Of a DNA stretch of 64,000 nt, positions 1 through 11,761 are shown piece after piece. The stretch's first letter is position 1. Each line of letters opens with the position of its first letter. The translations under genes and the position numbers were made by a program. The notes below the pieces were generated by a model. It did not search any database, had not been told where the DNA came from, and was given only the letters and a program-made list of their open reading frames with translations. The stretch is from Chondrosia reniformis (taxonomy: Eukaryota > Porifera > Demospongiae > Chondrillida > Chondrillidae): contig OX359199.1 of NCBI GenBank assembly GCA_947172415.1, positions 1,204,001 through 1,268,000 on the forward strand. Direction: 5' to 3'.

Positions 1-110
1 CAGACTTAAAATCTATGATACAAATAGTGTCTCTAGGCACTCAAAAGACTAAAGATGGACCATCTCAAAATAAGGCTGGTGCAGTTAGAAGAAATCCCTA
101 TCTAACTACG
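1..110. repeat. Half of a foldback (inverted-repeat) transposable element
   Basis: The block carries the arm motif CACTCAAAAGACTAAAGATG, then ACCATCTCAAAATAAG and a stretch reading GCAGTTAGAAGAAATCCCTA. Nearly the same string ends the full foldback copies near 23560-23625 and 53330-53390. Only one arm is present before the window edge. It is a non-autonomous, MITE-like remnant with no coding capacity seen. Confidence 0.5.
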
Positions 111-242
111 TAATTAAATAAACTAAAAACAGTATAGATTAGATTACTCCACATGTCTCCAGCATAATGACTGCTATTCTGGATCAACCACCTTTGTATG
201 AGATCTCTCAAGTGTTCAGTTTTAGAAAAATGGTGTACTTAC

Positions 243-3200
243 GCAGCTGTCTTATACTCTGACAGTCTTCTGTTCACGTAGCCAACTTCTGACTTCTTAA
301 GAGGATTGATGAGGTCGTTAGCTCTGTTCCTAAACAACTCATCCCTGCTTAGCTTCACGCACTGACAGACACTCTTGTCTGCACAGTTGTCTTTACAAGT
401 GCAGCAGGGCAGGAAGGAGGGAGATGTATCAATGATTACTTCCTTCTCTGGTCTGCGACTTGTAATATACTCTATCTCCGGGATAGGATCACTGTCAATC
501 TCATTGACACACTGTGACAATAAAAATTATATGAATATATCCTTGTACAGACAATCATTTCTGTATATTACTGCTTGTATAGACAGACAGACAGGCAGGC
601 GGGCAGACAGACAGACAGACAGACAGGCAGGCGGGCAGACAGAAAGACAGACAGACAGACAGACAGGCAGACAGATAGATACCTACATACACACAACATA
701 CGTATGTAGGTACAGGCTGGGTATATATTCTTGTATACCTACAGACATTACACCTACTGAGTTTACATCATAAAAAGTCTGGTAAAAATTCCAGTGTTCA
801 CCTATTTCCCTCATACAAACTCACATACTACACTTTCACACAAATTCCATTAATATAAGTATGTATTCTAATGGTACACTTACAGACAGTATACATATAC
901 TTACGGATATAGGTACTTTTTCCAGTCCTCCAGAAATGTCCTCCTTATAATACAGAGCTGACTACAATACCAGATATATAATATATTAAGATTACACTAC
1001 TAGGCTACGTATGCATGAAAAATCTAATACACCATTTTCCTACATGCCATGCCTACTCTGTAAAAAGCCTATAGGGAACTAAATCTGAAGAGAGCTTTGG
1101 ATGAAGATACAGGTCCTGGAGACTTTTCTTTTCTATGCATATACCAGTTATAATTCAGTATGGGCGAGACTTAGAACCACACCAGTGGATGCATACGTAC
1201 GTACCTCTGGTCTTTCAGGCAAATGTAGGTTAATTTTAACTGAACTACTAAAGCAGAATAGTTCAGGAGTTAAACGATCTTCCTTTGTAACCATCACTAG
1301 TGAGAAGAAAAACAAGAAAAGCTCTTAAAAAGAGCATTCCCTACTCTGAGTAGTACCTGGATCTAATGAACAGCACATGACAGCAAATGACAGCTTATAC
1401 ACAGTACATACATATGAAGTAAGGGAGTTCATTGCACTAAGCAAAAGGCTATGTGACGGGCTAGGCTTTCATATGCAGCTCCTACGTTGTTTGCATTTTG
1501 CGATTTGGTGTTACAGAAGATATACATTTATGTACTGTACGTGTAATATTTGTTCATATGCAATTATTATATATACTGTAATTCGGGAAATTTTCTCTGT
1601 TAAAATATTTTCATGGCGAGAAAGTTTCACTCATTCATTGGTTTGTCAGAAGCAAGAAGTGCAGTTGACTTAGACCATGAAGATATTTCAACACAAAATT
1701 TATCACATGCCCGCATTATGGTATGTTAATTTTACAAATGGTGGAATTCAGAAAACTAAGATTTTCTACCCTTCTTTATAATTTTGATGATATCTAAGGG
1801 TCACAAATTGTTAAGATTACAACTTATTTGTAATTCAAACGTAGTTTTATTAACTTAAATGACTTGCTTCATACAGTACATATGTACATATATAGGCTCT
1901 TATGCAATCAAAGCATTATACATTGCTTACAGTATGACAAAACTTCAGAATGGTTGCGCAACCGTATCCTGCATGGAGCAATGTAATAAACATGACCTAA
2001 ACTCCTTCTTGATTTCCTTTTATAAACAACTTGAGTATCTCTGGAGGAAGAAAGAGGGATGAAACAAGCAGAGTATATAAGCTTGATTAATCACTGGGCC
2101 TGAAATAAATGCAATTCTCAGCTAGTGACAGACTTTAAGGAATAAAATTATAAGCTTTCAAAAGACGTTTGATGCTGCAGTTTAAAGAAAATCTTAACTC
2201 TAGCTAGTCAAAGTACAAGTACACAGACCTGGACCAGCCCAGCATGAGTGGGACAGCTAATGAGTGGTAGAGGAGGTAGTCGTCAGGAAGGTCATAGGAA
2301 CCTTTACACTGCTCTCCACAATTATGACCAAATTCTACAAAAATAAAAAAGGAGAAATGCATAAAATCTACCCTCACTTCAGTGAACACACCCACTCACA
2401 GTGACACACCCACTCACAGTGACACACCCACTCACAGTGACACACCCACTCACAGTGACACACCCACTCACAGTGACACACCCACTCACAGTGACACACC
2501 CACTCACTGTGGCTCTTAGTCTTGCTAATAAGCACTACAAGTTTTGTCATGTTACATCTTACCGACATCTTCAGAGCCTGCGCTTGAAGATGAGTCGTCT
2601 TCATTCTCATCTTCACTATCTGAACAGAGAGAAGACCTGCTACTCCTGCTACTAACTGCAGTAGGTTCACTGGCAGTGGACGCAGGTCTCTTGCAAGGAA
2701 GTGCTGAAGGTAGGTCTCTAGGAGGATCCACAGTCTACAAAGCATATAGACAGATGTGGCAATGGGAAATCAGACATATGAATAATAACACTTGTGTAAG
2801 TACCTATATACAATCAGTACTTGAATAACATTAAATCATGTGTACTTATGTATTAGTTATATATAGTCAGACCCCAGTACAACACCTCCTGGCAGTAGCA
2901 TGTGATCATCCTATTCTATTACTGACCTTGTCGGAGGATGCTGCGGAGAGGACCATATTGTCAGCCATGGAGTCATTACAATCAATATCATTAAAACTTG
3001 ACACTGGTCTGGCTTGCTTAGACACTTGACCAGAAGAAGTACCATTTTCCGACTTGTCAGAATGCCGTCGTTTGCGATTCACAGGTTGTCCAACTGCTGT
3101 TCCTTTACTCTTAGAGACCTGTTAAACCATGATAGCGTGACAGAAACAGGATTAGAGGTCAATACTAGTAGACTAGTAGACCTCATGTGGTCTCTCTTAT

Positions 3201-6200
3201 TCAATAAGATTTTGTAACCTAAATCAAAGACTGTCACCTGTGACTCCATTTAATGATAAGCACCTCATTAAGGACCAGTAGTACTGTAAGAGGCTTATAG
3301 GTATTTAGGTGTACAAAACTTTAATAGTGGGTTATTGGGAATCAGTTAGTATTTGAAAGGAACATGTTCCTATAAATATAGTCTTATGATTGCTTTATGA
3401 AGTACATTTAAGTATGTTTGTAGCATTTTCCTACATGCTATATGCCTACTCTGTAAAAAGAATATATAGGGGAACTAAACCTGAAGAGAGCTTTGGATGA
3501 AGATACGGGAGTCTTTTCTTCCTTCTTTCATCTTCTTCTCCACTGGGTCAGACAGCCGTTTCTGGGAATTCCACCATTCCTCAGTGATCCTGGGAGTCTT
3601 TGTCTTTTCTTTATCTTGATCTTCTGTGAATCCTTGGCTCTCTATGCTAAATCTAGGGGTCTTATATACACTATTTTGGCGCCAAAAGTTAAATAAGGTG
3701 TGAATAATGTTATACTACATACTGCATGCGTAAACTATCACGTAAACTATACCTGTACTTTGCCACTAGCTGTCTTGTCTACAAGTGGCTTATTTGTAGG
3801 TCGTGCAGACCTAACTGTAGAAGATTCTTCTTCAAGTCTTAGCTTATAGGGAGTACTTGATTCCTTAGAGAACACTGAAAGACTGTCGCTCCGTGGAGCT
3901 AATGTGATCCCTGAATTATCTGAAGGCGTGTCAGCCGGAGGGCATTCAGGATCAAATGTTGTCTCCGTGAAGGTAAACTCAGAGGATGTTGGAGAGGATG
4001 CATGCAACCACAGGGCTTTCTAACGGAGACAAGAAGCAGATATAAATTAAGAAGATAGAGAATATGTAAGAGCATTTGTCCATCCGAACTGGCTATACAT
4101 ATATCAGTTCATCTTCCCCTAACTATGTATGTACGTACTACAAACCAGTAAATATAATAAAATACTACTATTTCAGAATTACGTACATAGGAATTGTTTT
4201 TTTTAAATGGTAACTTGCAAAGTAACATTCAAAGTTAAATTTTCATTACCTTAACTTTGTATACTTACAGTTACATTTAATTTGATTGAGTTATACGTAT
4301 GTCTGGTGTAATAATAAGATAATATAGCTGAAAATAGACAAGTTCAAGCTTTCCTCTCCACAGTTGGATTAAAACTGTCACTAGTGAAGTATACGGTATA
4401 CAGACATCCACTATTACAGACACCCACTATTACAGGCACCTCCTATTACAGGCAACCACTATTACAGACACCTCCTATTACAGACACCTCCTATTACAGG
4501 CAACCACTATTACAGGCACCCATTATTACAGACACCCTTTATTACAGGCACCCATTATTACAGGCACCCACTATTACAGACACCCATTATTACAGACACC
4601 CACTATTACAGGCAACCACTATTACAGACACCCACTATTACAGGCACCTCACTATTATCCATCCATCCCAGGTAGACTTATGGAAATTATGTAAAGATGT
4701 AAATATCATTCTGCAGTTACCTGATTTCTCTTTATTTCTTGAAAGATTGGTTCCAGGCGGATGTTACCTCTGTACAACCATTCATACGGCACTTTTCTAT
4801 CATCAAGTTTTAGCTGCCAAAATGTGTAACATCACATATGAATAATCTAATACATACATGCTACTGTACATCTACTTTACACTAAAGGCCTGTAGGGAAC
4901 TAAACCTAGTGAGAACTTTGGATGAGGATATAAGAGTTTTCTCCTCCTTCTTTTCCACCAGGCCAGACAGCTGTTTCTGAGAATTCCACCTTTCATCAGT
5001 GACCCTGGAAATATTTGTCTTCTTTTTGATCTTTTGTGAGTCCTTGGCTCTCTGTGCTAAATCTAGGGGTCTTACATGTACCATAGTAACGTACCTTGAC
5101 TAGACTGCAGTCAACTTGAACTACTGTAGCTGCTACTAGCTTTCCAAATCTTTCTACCTTAAGATGATCACCCATTTTTAATCGCACCATTAATCTCTTG
5201 GGATAAATCTTGAAATATTCTTTCAAGAAAAGCTTCATGTCAGCGTAGCAAGCATCAAATGTTACTGAGTTTTCATAAACAAAGTGGACACTCTTTGGCA
5301 AAAGATATTGTGCAAAACCGTCATCAAAGAAGATCAGAATTCTAATTAAATGACAAAAATAACAAATACCAATAATAGCTGGCAACTATAGGTATTAATG
5401 ACTAGGCCTATCAAATGATTTACCACTGCTACCATGGTTACCTGTTGCCATTTTCTTTTGAAGGCTTTTCCATGACAACACCTGAAAAGAGATATCCAAA
5501 ATCACCGTACCAAGCTACAGTTTGGGGAGGAGAATACATACAAAAACACAATCAAGATTGCCAAAACTATGTATTTGCAACTTAGTAGAGCTGTGATTTG
5601 ATGTAACTCTTGAGAAGGAAACTTTGTAAAGTAGCACAGGCTAATAGAGTAAGGATTCATTCTAACTGTGTCGAACTTATCTTTGAAAGGATCATCCTTT
5701 GACTTTTAGAGCGTCTAAAGATGCAGTTTTTGTTGTTTCTTCTTGATTGTCAAGAAGAAACGACAAAAACTCTGTCTTTCGATGCAGTAAAAGTCAAAAG
5801 ACGATCCTTTCAAAAGATACCACAGGCTAGTAGACTGGATTGTATTTTAAAACCAGAATCAGAAAAAATAAGTACGTAGGTATATACTACGTATGTAGCC
5901 GGAAGAGCATTTTGGTGGATAGCAGTCTACCATATTTTAACTACACTGAACGTAGGAGATTAACTGTCTTGTCAGTAAAAATTGCCAAATGCCATTATTT
6001 GAGCAATCTGCCAAATATTCTTCCTACTAAAACCTTCCTACCTTAAAGAACATTTTCCTTATCAGTCTCTGTGAACGTGGTCTACTTACCAACAACCCGA
6101 TCCTTGATGTTAACTTCATTAATCTCCACTGTTTTTACCTGTGCAAGGTGGTGTAACTCCTTGGTGTAGTGCTTCCCATCGCATTTAACTTCATATAAGG

Positions 6201-6201
6201 T
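243..6201 (-). CDS. SETDB1: SETDB1-like histone H3K9 methyltransferase (partial: tudor, MBD and pre-SET exons)
   Basis: SETDB1 trimethylates H3K9 for heterochromatin silencing in the nucleus. Predicted minus-strand exons in transcript order: 6090-6201, 5442-5481, 5095-5341, 4721-4813, 3753-4019, 2927-3118, 2563-2734, 2229-2334, 1931-2040, 905-957, 243-511. Splice phases agree at the junctions I checked. The tudor region shows ILIFFDDGFAQYL and, in the next exon, WLYRGNIRLEP, both close to SETDB1. A long polar and acidic linker follows (DSEDENEDD). The MBD-like part has SLAVPLMLGWSR joined to HVYYIAPCRIRLRN. The pre-SET exon has CVNEIDSDPIPE and the cysteine cluster CCTCKDNCADKSVCQC, which binds zinc in this family. 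One exon expected between 957 and 1931 was not found. The post-243 donor (GTAAGT) shows the gene continues left of the window, so the catalytic SET domain is absent here. The first coding exon upstream of 6201 is unresolved; a weak candidate lies near 6762-6807. Confidence 0.9.
583..680. repeat. (CAGA)n / CAGG microsatellite
   Basis: Tetranucleotide runs of AGAC and AGGC alternate for about 100 bases. They lie in the intron between SETDB1 exons 905-957 and 243-511. This explains the arginine-, glutamine- and threonine-rich open frame here, which is not a gene. Confidence 0.9.
1017..1130. repeat. Dispersed ~330-bp repeat family, 5'-half copy
   Basis: This carries the family's opening block (CATTTTCCTACATGCCATGC, then CCTATAGGGAACTAAA and GAGAGCTTTGGATGAAGATA). 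The half containing the hammerhead-like core is missing or degraded. It sits in a SETDB1 intron. Confidence 0.6.
2398..2515. repeat. 18-bp minisatellite, about 7 copies
   Basis: The unit is CACCCACTCACAGTGACA, repeated almost perfectly. It lies in the intron between SETDB1 exons 2563-2734 and 2229-2334, about 60 bases upstream (in transcript sense) of the 3' splice site at 2335. Because 18 is a multiple of three, it stays open in several frames and creates spurious ORFs on both strands. Confidence 0.95.
3425..3675. repeat. Dispersed ~330-bp repeat family copy
   Basis: It runs from CATTTTCCTACATGCTATAT through GAGAGCTTTGGATGAAGATA and CCACTGGGTCAGACAGCCG to CTCTATGCTAAATCTAGGGG. The hammerhead-like core on the minus strand is mutated here (CTGAGGA instead of CTGATGA). 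It lies in a SETDB1 intron. Confidence 0.75.
4395..4655. repeat. 13-15-bp minisatellite (CTATTACAGACACC-like)
   Basis: About 17 imperfect units of CACTATTACAGACACC or CTATTACAGGCA. It lies in the SETDB1 intron just past the donor of exon 4721-4813. The reading through it is low-complexity and is not a protein. Confidence 0.9.
4845..5087. repeat. Dispersed repeat family copy with a hammerhead-like core
   Basis: It shares CCTGTAGGGAACTAAACCTA, GAACTTTGGATGAGGATATA and the 3' block ending in GCTAAATCTAGGGGTCTTA with the other copies. On the minus strand, 4960-5005 gives CTGATGA, a short stem-II candidate, GAAAC and AGCTGTC. The flanking arms GGGTCA and TGGCCT can pair if wobble is allowed. It occupies the intron between two SETDB1 tudor exons. 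Confidence 0.75.
5681..5819. repeat. Foldback element (long imperfect hairpin)
   Basis: The two halves are near-perfect reverse complements. The left half has CTTTGAAAGGATCATCCTTT and TGCAGTTTTTGTTGTTTC; the right half has the complementary GAAACGACAAAAACT and GACGATCCTTTCAAAAGAT. The loop is only a few bases long. Related elements sit at 23381-23592 and 53180-53352. No coding capacity. It lies in a SETDB1 intron. Confidence 0.85.
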
Positions 6202-6299
6202 CTGTCATGCAGAGGTGTAACATCAGATTAATAAATCAACCACATATTTGATAGCATACAACAGAACCTTTACAATACAGACACCACTTGGAACAGAAA

Positions 6300-6590
6300 A
6301 ATTGAGGAAAGATGAACAAGATGAGGGAAGGAGGGTGGTTAAGGGAAGGAGGAGGGTGAGGGAAGGTTAGTGAGAGAGGAGGGTGGTTAAGGGAAGGAGG
6401 AGGGTGAGGGAAGGTGGCTAAGGGAGGGGAGAGAGGGAAGGCGGGTAAAGCAAGGAGGGAAGGGAGGGATTGGGGAGAAAAGGTAAGGGAAAGGAAAAGA
6501 GGAAGGGTGCAAGGTGGAGAAGGGAAGGGTGGTTAAGGGAAGGTGGGTGTGGTAAGGTGGGTGAGGGAAGATGAGAGAGGGAAGGGGAGT
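6300..6590. repeat. Purine-rich (GGGAAGG)n minisatellite
   Basis: About 290 bases are almost only G and A on the plus strand, with recurring GGGAAGGAGGAGGGTG and GGTGGTTAAGGGAAGG. The minus-strand reading (Pro/Leu/Ser-rich) is low-complexity and rejected as a gene. It lies upstream of the recognised SETDB1 exons. Such polypurine tracts can form triplex DNA; that is inference. Confidence 0.9.
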
Positions 6591-6591
6591 G

Positions 6592-7370
6592 AGAAGCATT
6601 GGCCTCATAACAGTGATACATCCTAACAAGATTGAACCACACAATAAAAGGTTAATGAAGGTGCAATAGAACAATTGCTTTCAATAGGCTAGGGTTCACT
6701 GAAATAATGCTGACAGCAGAAAACAATAACTAATTATGAGAGCACAATTTCACTAACTGTTTTCCTCTTTGGATGTTGTCTCTTACTCTTCACCTTTCCT
6801 ATACAGAAGATGAGACATTTGTTGAAATCAAAAAACGTACACCAAGATAATAATGAAATGTATACTATTCATTTGACTAACTGTATAAAGTAGGTAAGTA
6901 AGTACATATACGTAGTAACATAGAGGTGCTTTGGCTCACCACCTAAGCAAGTAAATTTAGGTCATTAGCAACAATATATGTATATGTTCATTTACGTACA
7001 TGTATATTATCATCATACGTATGTATATACGTTTGTACTTAGAACAGTCATAATGGGTGAAGAGGATTGGACAAACAACACAAGTTTTGAGTGAATAGAA
7101 GATTTCAGTTTTCCTAGGAATACACAAACTTAGTTAACTCCCCCAGTTGCATTTAGTTGGTGGCCTTGTGCACTGCAGACAGTGCATACTTGTGGTTTTA
7201 CCTCACCAGTGGAGGGGTGGTAAGTTGAATAGCACCAGGTGCATGGCTGCCCACATACATATATCCCATAATATAATAGGGTACAGTCTCAATACACTAC
7301 TGACTATATAATTCAATTATTCATCTTATCCAGATTATTTGTAATACACAGAAAGTTTAACCAACAGTCT
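6592..7370. other. Intergenic or intronic sequence without a recognised gene
   Basis: AT-rich sequence with several TACGTA-type motifs. A possible small minus-strand exon (about 6762-6807, encoding a Lys/Arg-rich peptide, GTTAGT donor) could belong to the 5' part of SETDB1, but the case is weak. Nothing else was recognised. Confidence 0.4.
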
Positions 7371-7372
7371 GA

Positions 7373-8455
7373 TGTACCAAATCTGATACACACCCAACCT
7401 GATACACACCCAATCTGATACACACCAAATCTGATGCACACCCAACCTGATACACACCCAACCTGATACACACCCAACCTGATACACACCCAACCTGATA
7501 CACACCCAACCTGATACACACCCAACCTGATACACACCCAACCTGATACACACCCAACCTGGTACACACCCAACCTGATACACACCCAACCTGATACACA
7601 CCCAACCTGATACACACCCAACCTGATACACACCCAACCTGATACACACCCAACCTGATACATACCCAACCTGATGCATACCCAACCTGATGCATACCCA
7701 ACCTGATACATACCCAACCTGATACATACCCAACCTGATACATACCCAACCTGATGCACACCCAACCTGATGCACACCCAATCTGATACACACCCAACCT
7801 GATACATACCCAACCTGATGCATATCCAACACGATGCATACCTAACCTGATGCACACCCAATTTGATGCACACCAACTTGATGTATACTTAATTTCATGT
7901 ACACCTTGTCTAATGCACACCCAATCTGATGCACACCCAAACTGATGCACACCCGATTTGATGCACACCCAATCTGATGCACACCCAACCTGATGCACAC
8001 CCGATTTGATGCGCACCCAATCTGATGCACACCCAACCTGATGCACACCCGATTTGATGCACACCCAACCTGATGCACACCCAATCTGATGCACACCCAA
8101 CCTGATACATACCCAACCTGATGCATATCCAACACGATGCATACCTAACCTGATGCACACCCGATTTGATGCACACCAACTTGATGTATATTTAATTTCA
8201 TGTATACCTTGTCTAATGCACACCCAATCTGATGCACACCCAAACTGATGCACACCCGATTTGATGCACACCCAATCTGATGCACACCCAACCTGATGCA
8301 CACCCGATTTGATGCGCACCCAATCTGATGCACACCCAACCTGATGCACACCCAATTTGATGCACACCCAACCTGATGCACACCCAATCTGATGCACACC
8401 CAACCTGATGCATACCCACATCCGATTTGATACAAACCCAATCTGATGCACACCC
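7373..8455. repeat. 16-bp minisatellite with higher-order structure
   Basis: The unit is TGATACACACCCAACC or TGATGCACACCCAATC. Because 16 is not a multiple of three, all three minus-strand frames cycle through the same 16-residue repeat (for example GWVCIRLGVYQVGCVS) and stay open for long stretches. The left half (7380-7810) is homogeneous. The right half contains two diverged blocks offset by about 303 bases: the string CATATCCAACACGATGCATA occurs at 7821 and again at 8124. No start context, splice context or family match supports translation. Confidence 0.95.
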
Positions 8456-8646
8456 GGTTTGAACTAATGCACAATTCCTTATCAATTGTTTACCGCATGG
8501 TAAAAAGCTATGGTACATGTTTGTGGTTCTATCTCCCCACAACCAGAAATGCTGAGTAGCCTGGTACAGATGCACTAAATTTCTCCATAATATACGTACA
8601 TATATATTTATAGTTGGGCAACACAGAAATACTGTGTACGTACGGG

Positions 8647-11600
8647 CTACACAACACACATACAACACAAACCTTGCTTCCATCTTGCTTCCTCTCCTAC
8701 ATCTAACTTGACTAGAACTAATTGAAGAACATGGGGGGATCTGGGTCGTAGGGTTTTTGAAGGCTTTACTGACCTAGAAGGCCCACCCATGGAACCTGAA
8801 AGTGATGTGTAATATGGGCTTCCTTTAGCATGAAAGAGAACATACTTCTCTCTCAAAGACTTAAATGCCTGGCTTGCAACATTTGCTTCACCCTTCAACA
8901 ATGGCAAAATCTCTTCACAGAGCTTTACCATTGGGAAAGCTACTCCATTAAAAGATTGACTGGATCTAGTGTTTGCAAGTGCTGAAGGAGCTGGGACTTC
9001 CTTTAAGCGCTGTAAAGGATTTTGGCTGCCTGGATTGCTGCTTTCCGGTGCTTGCTGCTCAGCTGTGTTAATCATGGTTGATGATTTTGGAATTGAAGCT
9101 AAAGTCATGATGGTTGAGGTGGGAATACTTTCCTCTGTGGATGAAGCAATAATTCTTTCACTCGCAGTTATGAATATTAGACTAGTATCCATTGTGACAG
9201 TTGCTGATGTGGGAACAGTGTATACTGGAATTGATGAAGTGGGAGCTTGTGAGGGTGTGGGAGTGGGAGGTGGGGCTTCCATCTTGGAAGAAGGCATAAA
9301 ATCTTGTTGCCGACTCTCATCTGTAGTAACGGGCAAATTTGGAGTAGGTTGATTCATTGCTTCAACATTATGTAACAGTTCTTTGGTGTTCACCAATAAG
9401 GAAGACCACTGTTGCTCAGTGGGGTTTTCTTCATTTGTAGGTGTTTTGACTGGGTCGTTTGTGTCTACATTAGTACACCCCAAACCTTTCTCACTAGGTT
9501 CAGTGTTACCCATTTGTTTCAGCTGAGTAAGTGTAGGATCGCTATCAGAGCTGTGAACAAGCGGAATCTCTTTTGTTTGAAGGCCAGAAGTGTCTGAAGG
9601 AAGACACCTTTTACTAGTGCTCATTTCTACAGTCACAACTGTAGATGTTGAAGTGAGCTGTTGGACTGAGGTCACTGGAGGGCTACTTCTGCTTCCACAG
9701 GCAGGAGATTTGGAGCTCAGTGGGGGAAGGTGAGCTAAACTGACGCAAGAAGAGTCCACAGTTACTTGAGGTGAAGGGCAAACTTGTGTGGAGGTATTGG
9801 CAACTCCAGAGGCCACATTGGTAGTAGACTCACCAACTAATCTATCAGGACTGGTGACAACTGTAGGGTTTGGACTTGATGTATTCAACCCCCCTAACTT
9901 GTAGGGTACTGTGGAGGGCACGACTTGTATGTGAACCTTGTCGTTGTTCTGGGAAGTTTGAGTTGGAGTGTTGTTTGCTAGTACTTGAGGTAATGGTTTC
10001 CGTGTTAATGACTGAGGTCGATCTTTTGAAAATAGTGAACTAGAAGTTGTTTTGGATAAATTGGTCATCCGTTGCAATTCGTTAACATTCCATAATACCT
10101 GTCCTAATAGGTTTCTGCTTGTAACCTCTGATGGCAGTCTTTGGGGCATCACCCCGGCAACTCTGCCAGCGCTGCAAATTTGCTGCTGAGTCCCGGAGAC
10201 ACTGGGTTGTATTCCATATGCTGCAACTGCCTGCTGCACACTACCTAACAAGGGGACTTCCCTTGCAGAAAAGGATTTATCAATGGAATTGGGCACAATT
10301 ATACGTGGCAGATGATTCCCAGTTGCTAATTTACCCATTTCATTTGGTACTGATGAGGCTGCTTGAATTGGGATAGGTAGCATGGGAGTCAGTTTGTTAC
10401 CATTCTCTCCCGCAATACTTCTGGGTATGACTCGGAAAGCTGACTGTGATTGTACGTTACCCGTAGTGGCGTGCATTATCCCCTGCAATTGTACAGGCCT
10501 GGTATTTGAGGCATTTGGATTAGTTTGAACTGAAAAGAGTACAGGCCTGGCAATTGAGACCTGATTTGGAAATGGAGACTGTACAGGTCTGGCAACTGAG
10601 ACCTGATTTGGAAATGGAGACTGTACAGGCCTGGCAATTGAGACCTGATTTGGAAATGGAGACTGTACAGGCCTGGCAATTGAGACCTGATTTGGAAATG
10701 GAGACTGTACAGGTCTGGCAACTGAGACCTGATTTGGAAATGGAGACTGTACAGGCCTGGCAATTGAGACCTGATTTGGAAATGGAGACTGTACAGGCCT
10801 GGCAATTGAGACCTGATTTGGAAATGGAGACTGTACAGGTCTGGCAATTGAGACCTGATTTGGAAATGGAGACTGTACAGGCCTGGCAACCGAGACTTGA
10901 TTTGGGTTAGTTTGAACTGGAAAGAGTACAGGCCTGGCAACGGAGACTTGATTTGGGTCAGTTTGAAGTGGAGATTGTACAGATCTGATATTAGTGGCTG
11001 GATTTGGATTAGCATAGAGTGGAAGTGGTTCCATGGCTTGAGTTGTCTTGATATACGGTGGGTGTTGCGATGCATGTTGGTTGGTAGTAGCTGGATTCAT
11101 AGTGGACTGTGCCTGTGATTGTGTTGCCCTGATAAGAGAGTGACTGTTACTAATAAATGGATTCATTGCTCCTGCTGGTCCATTAACTATACCTGCATTA
11201 CCCGGCTGGATTGCCTTGCTATGTCCAGCAGCGCTACCTGATGTCACTGGATGTGAAGGTTTGGCTAAAGTTGACAGAGGTGTTCCAGACAATGATTCAA
11301 TGCTTCTTGCTGAGGTCAGAGTTACTACATCAGACCCAGAAATGCTGGAAGCCTTTGTTGATAGCACAGACGTACATTCTCCAGTGGTCAAAATGGAAGA
11401 ATTATTGCAGTCTTTACTCTTGTTCTCAGTAGTTCTTTGCTGTTCCAGATAAGGCTTCTTTGAACATAATTTCATTGCCCTTTCTTTGTTTATCATGTAA
11501 GCTTGGACATGTGGCAAGATGTATTGCAGGTATACTACCTCTTTAGATCCTTCATTTTTGTAAATCCTTTCCATAGAGCTACACAGGTCTTCACCTTTGG

Positions 11601-11761
11601 TGTGAAGTACCTTAATAATGTTATCATGCTCTGTTGACTGAGAAGCTATCTCTGCTATCTTATCGCTGTTTAGGAGGTGTACAGTTTTCTTGTTGACTTT
11701 GAGGAAGGCAACTATGTTGTTATAAAGTAAACGAATATCCTCATCTTCTGGCTCACTTAAT
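8647..11761 (-). CDS. Unrecognised large Ser/Thr/Pro/Gln-rich protein, one big exon
   Basis: A single minus-strand frame runs from a 3' splice site (TAG before 11761) to a stop at 8647, about 1,038 residues. The first ~110 residues look folded and helical (DIRLLYNNIVAFLKVNKK, VVYLQYILPHVQAYMINK). The middle ~750 residues are low-complexity Ser/Thr/Pro/Gln/Asn. Within it, 10534-10907 encodes eight copies of SPFPNQVS(I/V)ARPVQ. A more conserved block near the C-terminus reads FPMVKLCEEILPLLKGEANV and SLREKYVLFHAKGSPYYTS. This layout suits a nuclear scaffold or transcription cofactor, which is inference; I do not recognise the family. The 5' end lies upstream: an ATG-containing candidate exon at 12097-12171 does not match in phase. 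The true C-terminus is uncertain because a GTTTGT donor-like site lies at about 8672. Confidence 0.7.
10534..10907 (-). repeat. 42-bp in-frame coding minisatellite, 8 full copies
   Basis: Each unit encodes SPFPNQVS(I/V)ARPVQ on the minus strand. Flanking, more diverged units read NQVSVARPVLFPVQTNP. The only change among core units is mostly Ile/Val. Other frames also stay open because 42 is divisible by three, giving shadow ORFs on both strands. Confidence 0.95.

Noticed and set aside
6387..6674. Pro/Leu/Ser-rich minus-strand ORFs
   Set aside because: Low-complexity reading of a polypurine tract.
7313..8683. Several long minus-strand ORFs (up to ~364 codons) rich in Gly, Val, Cys and Ile
   Set aside because: They are translations of a 16-bp minisatellite, open in every frame, with no start, splice or family support.
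10476..11118. Overlapping ORFs on both strands in the 42-bp repeat
   Set aside because: Shadows of the coding minisatellite of the large minus-strand gene; only the long frame is continuous with non-repeat protein.
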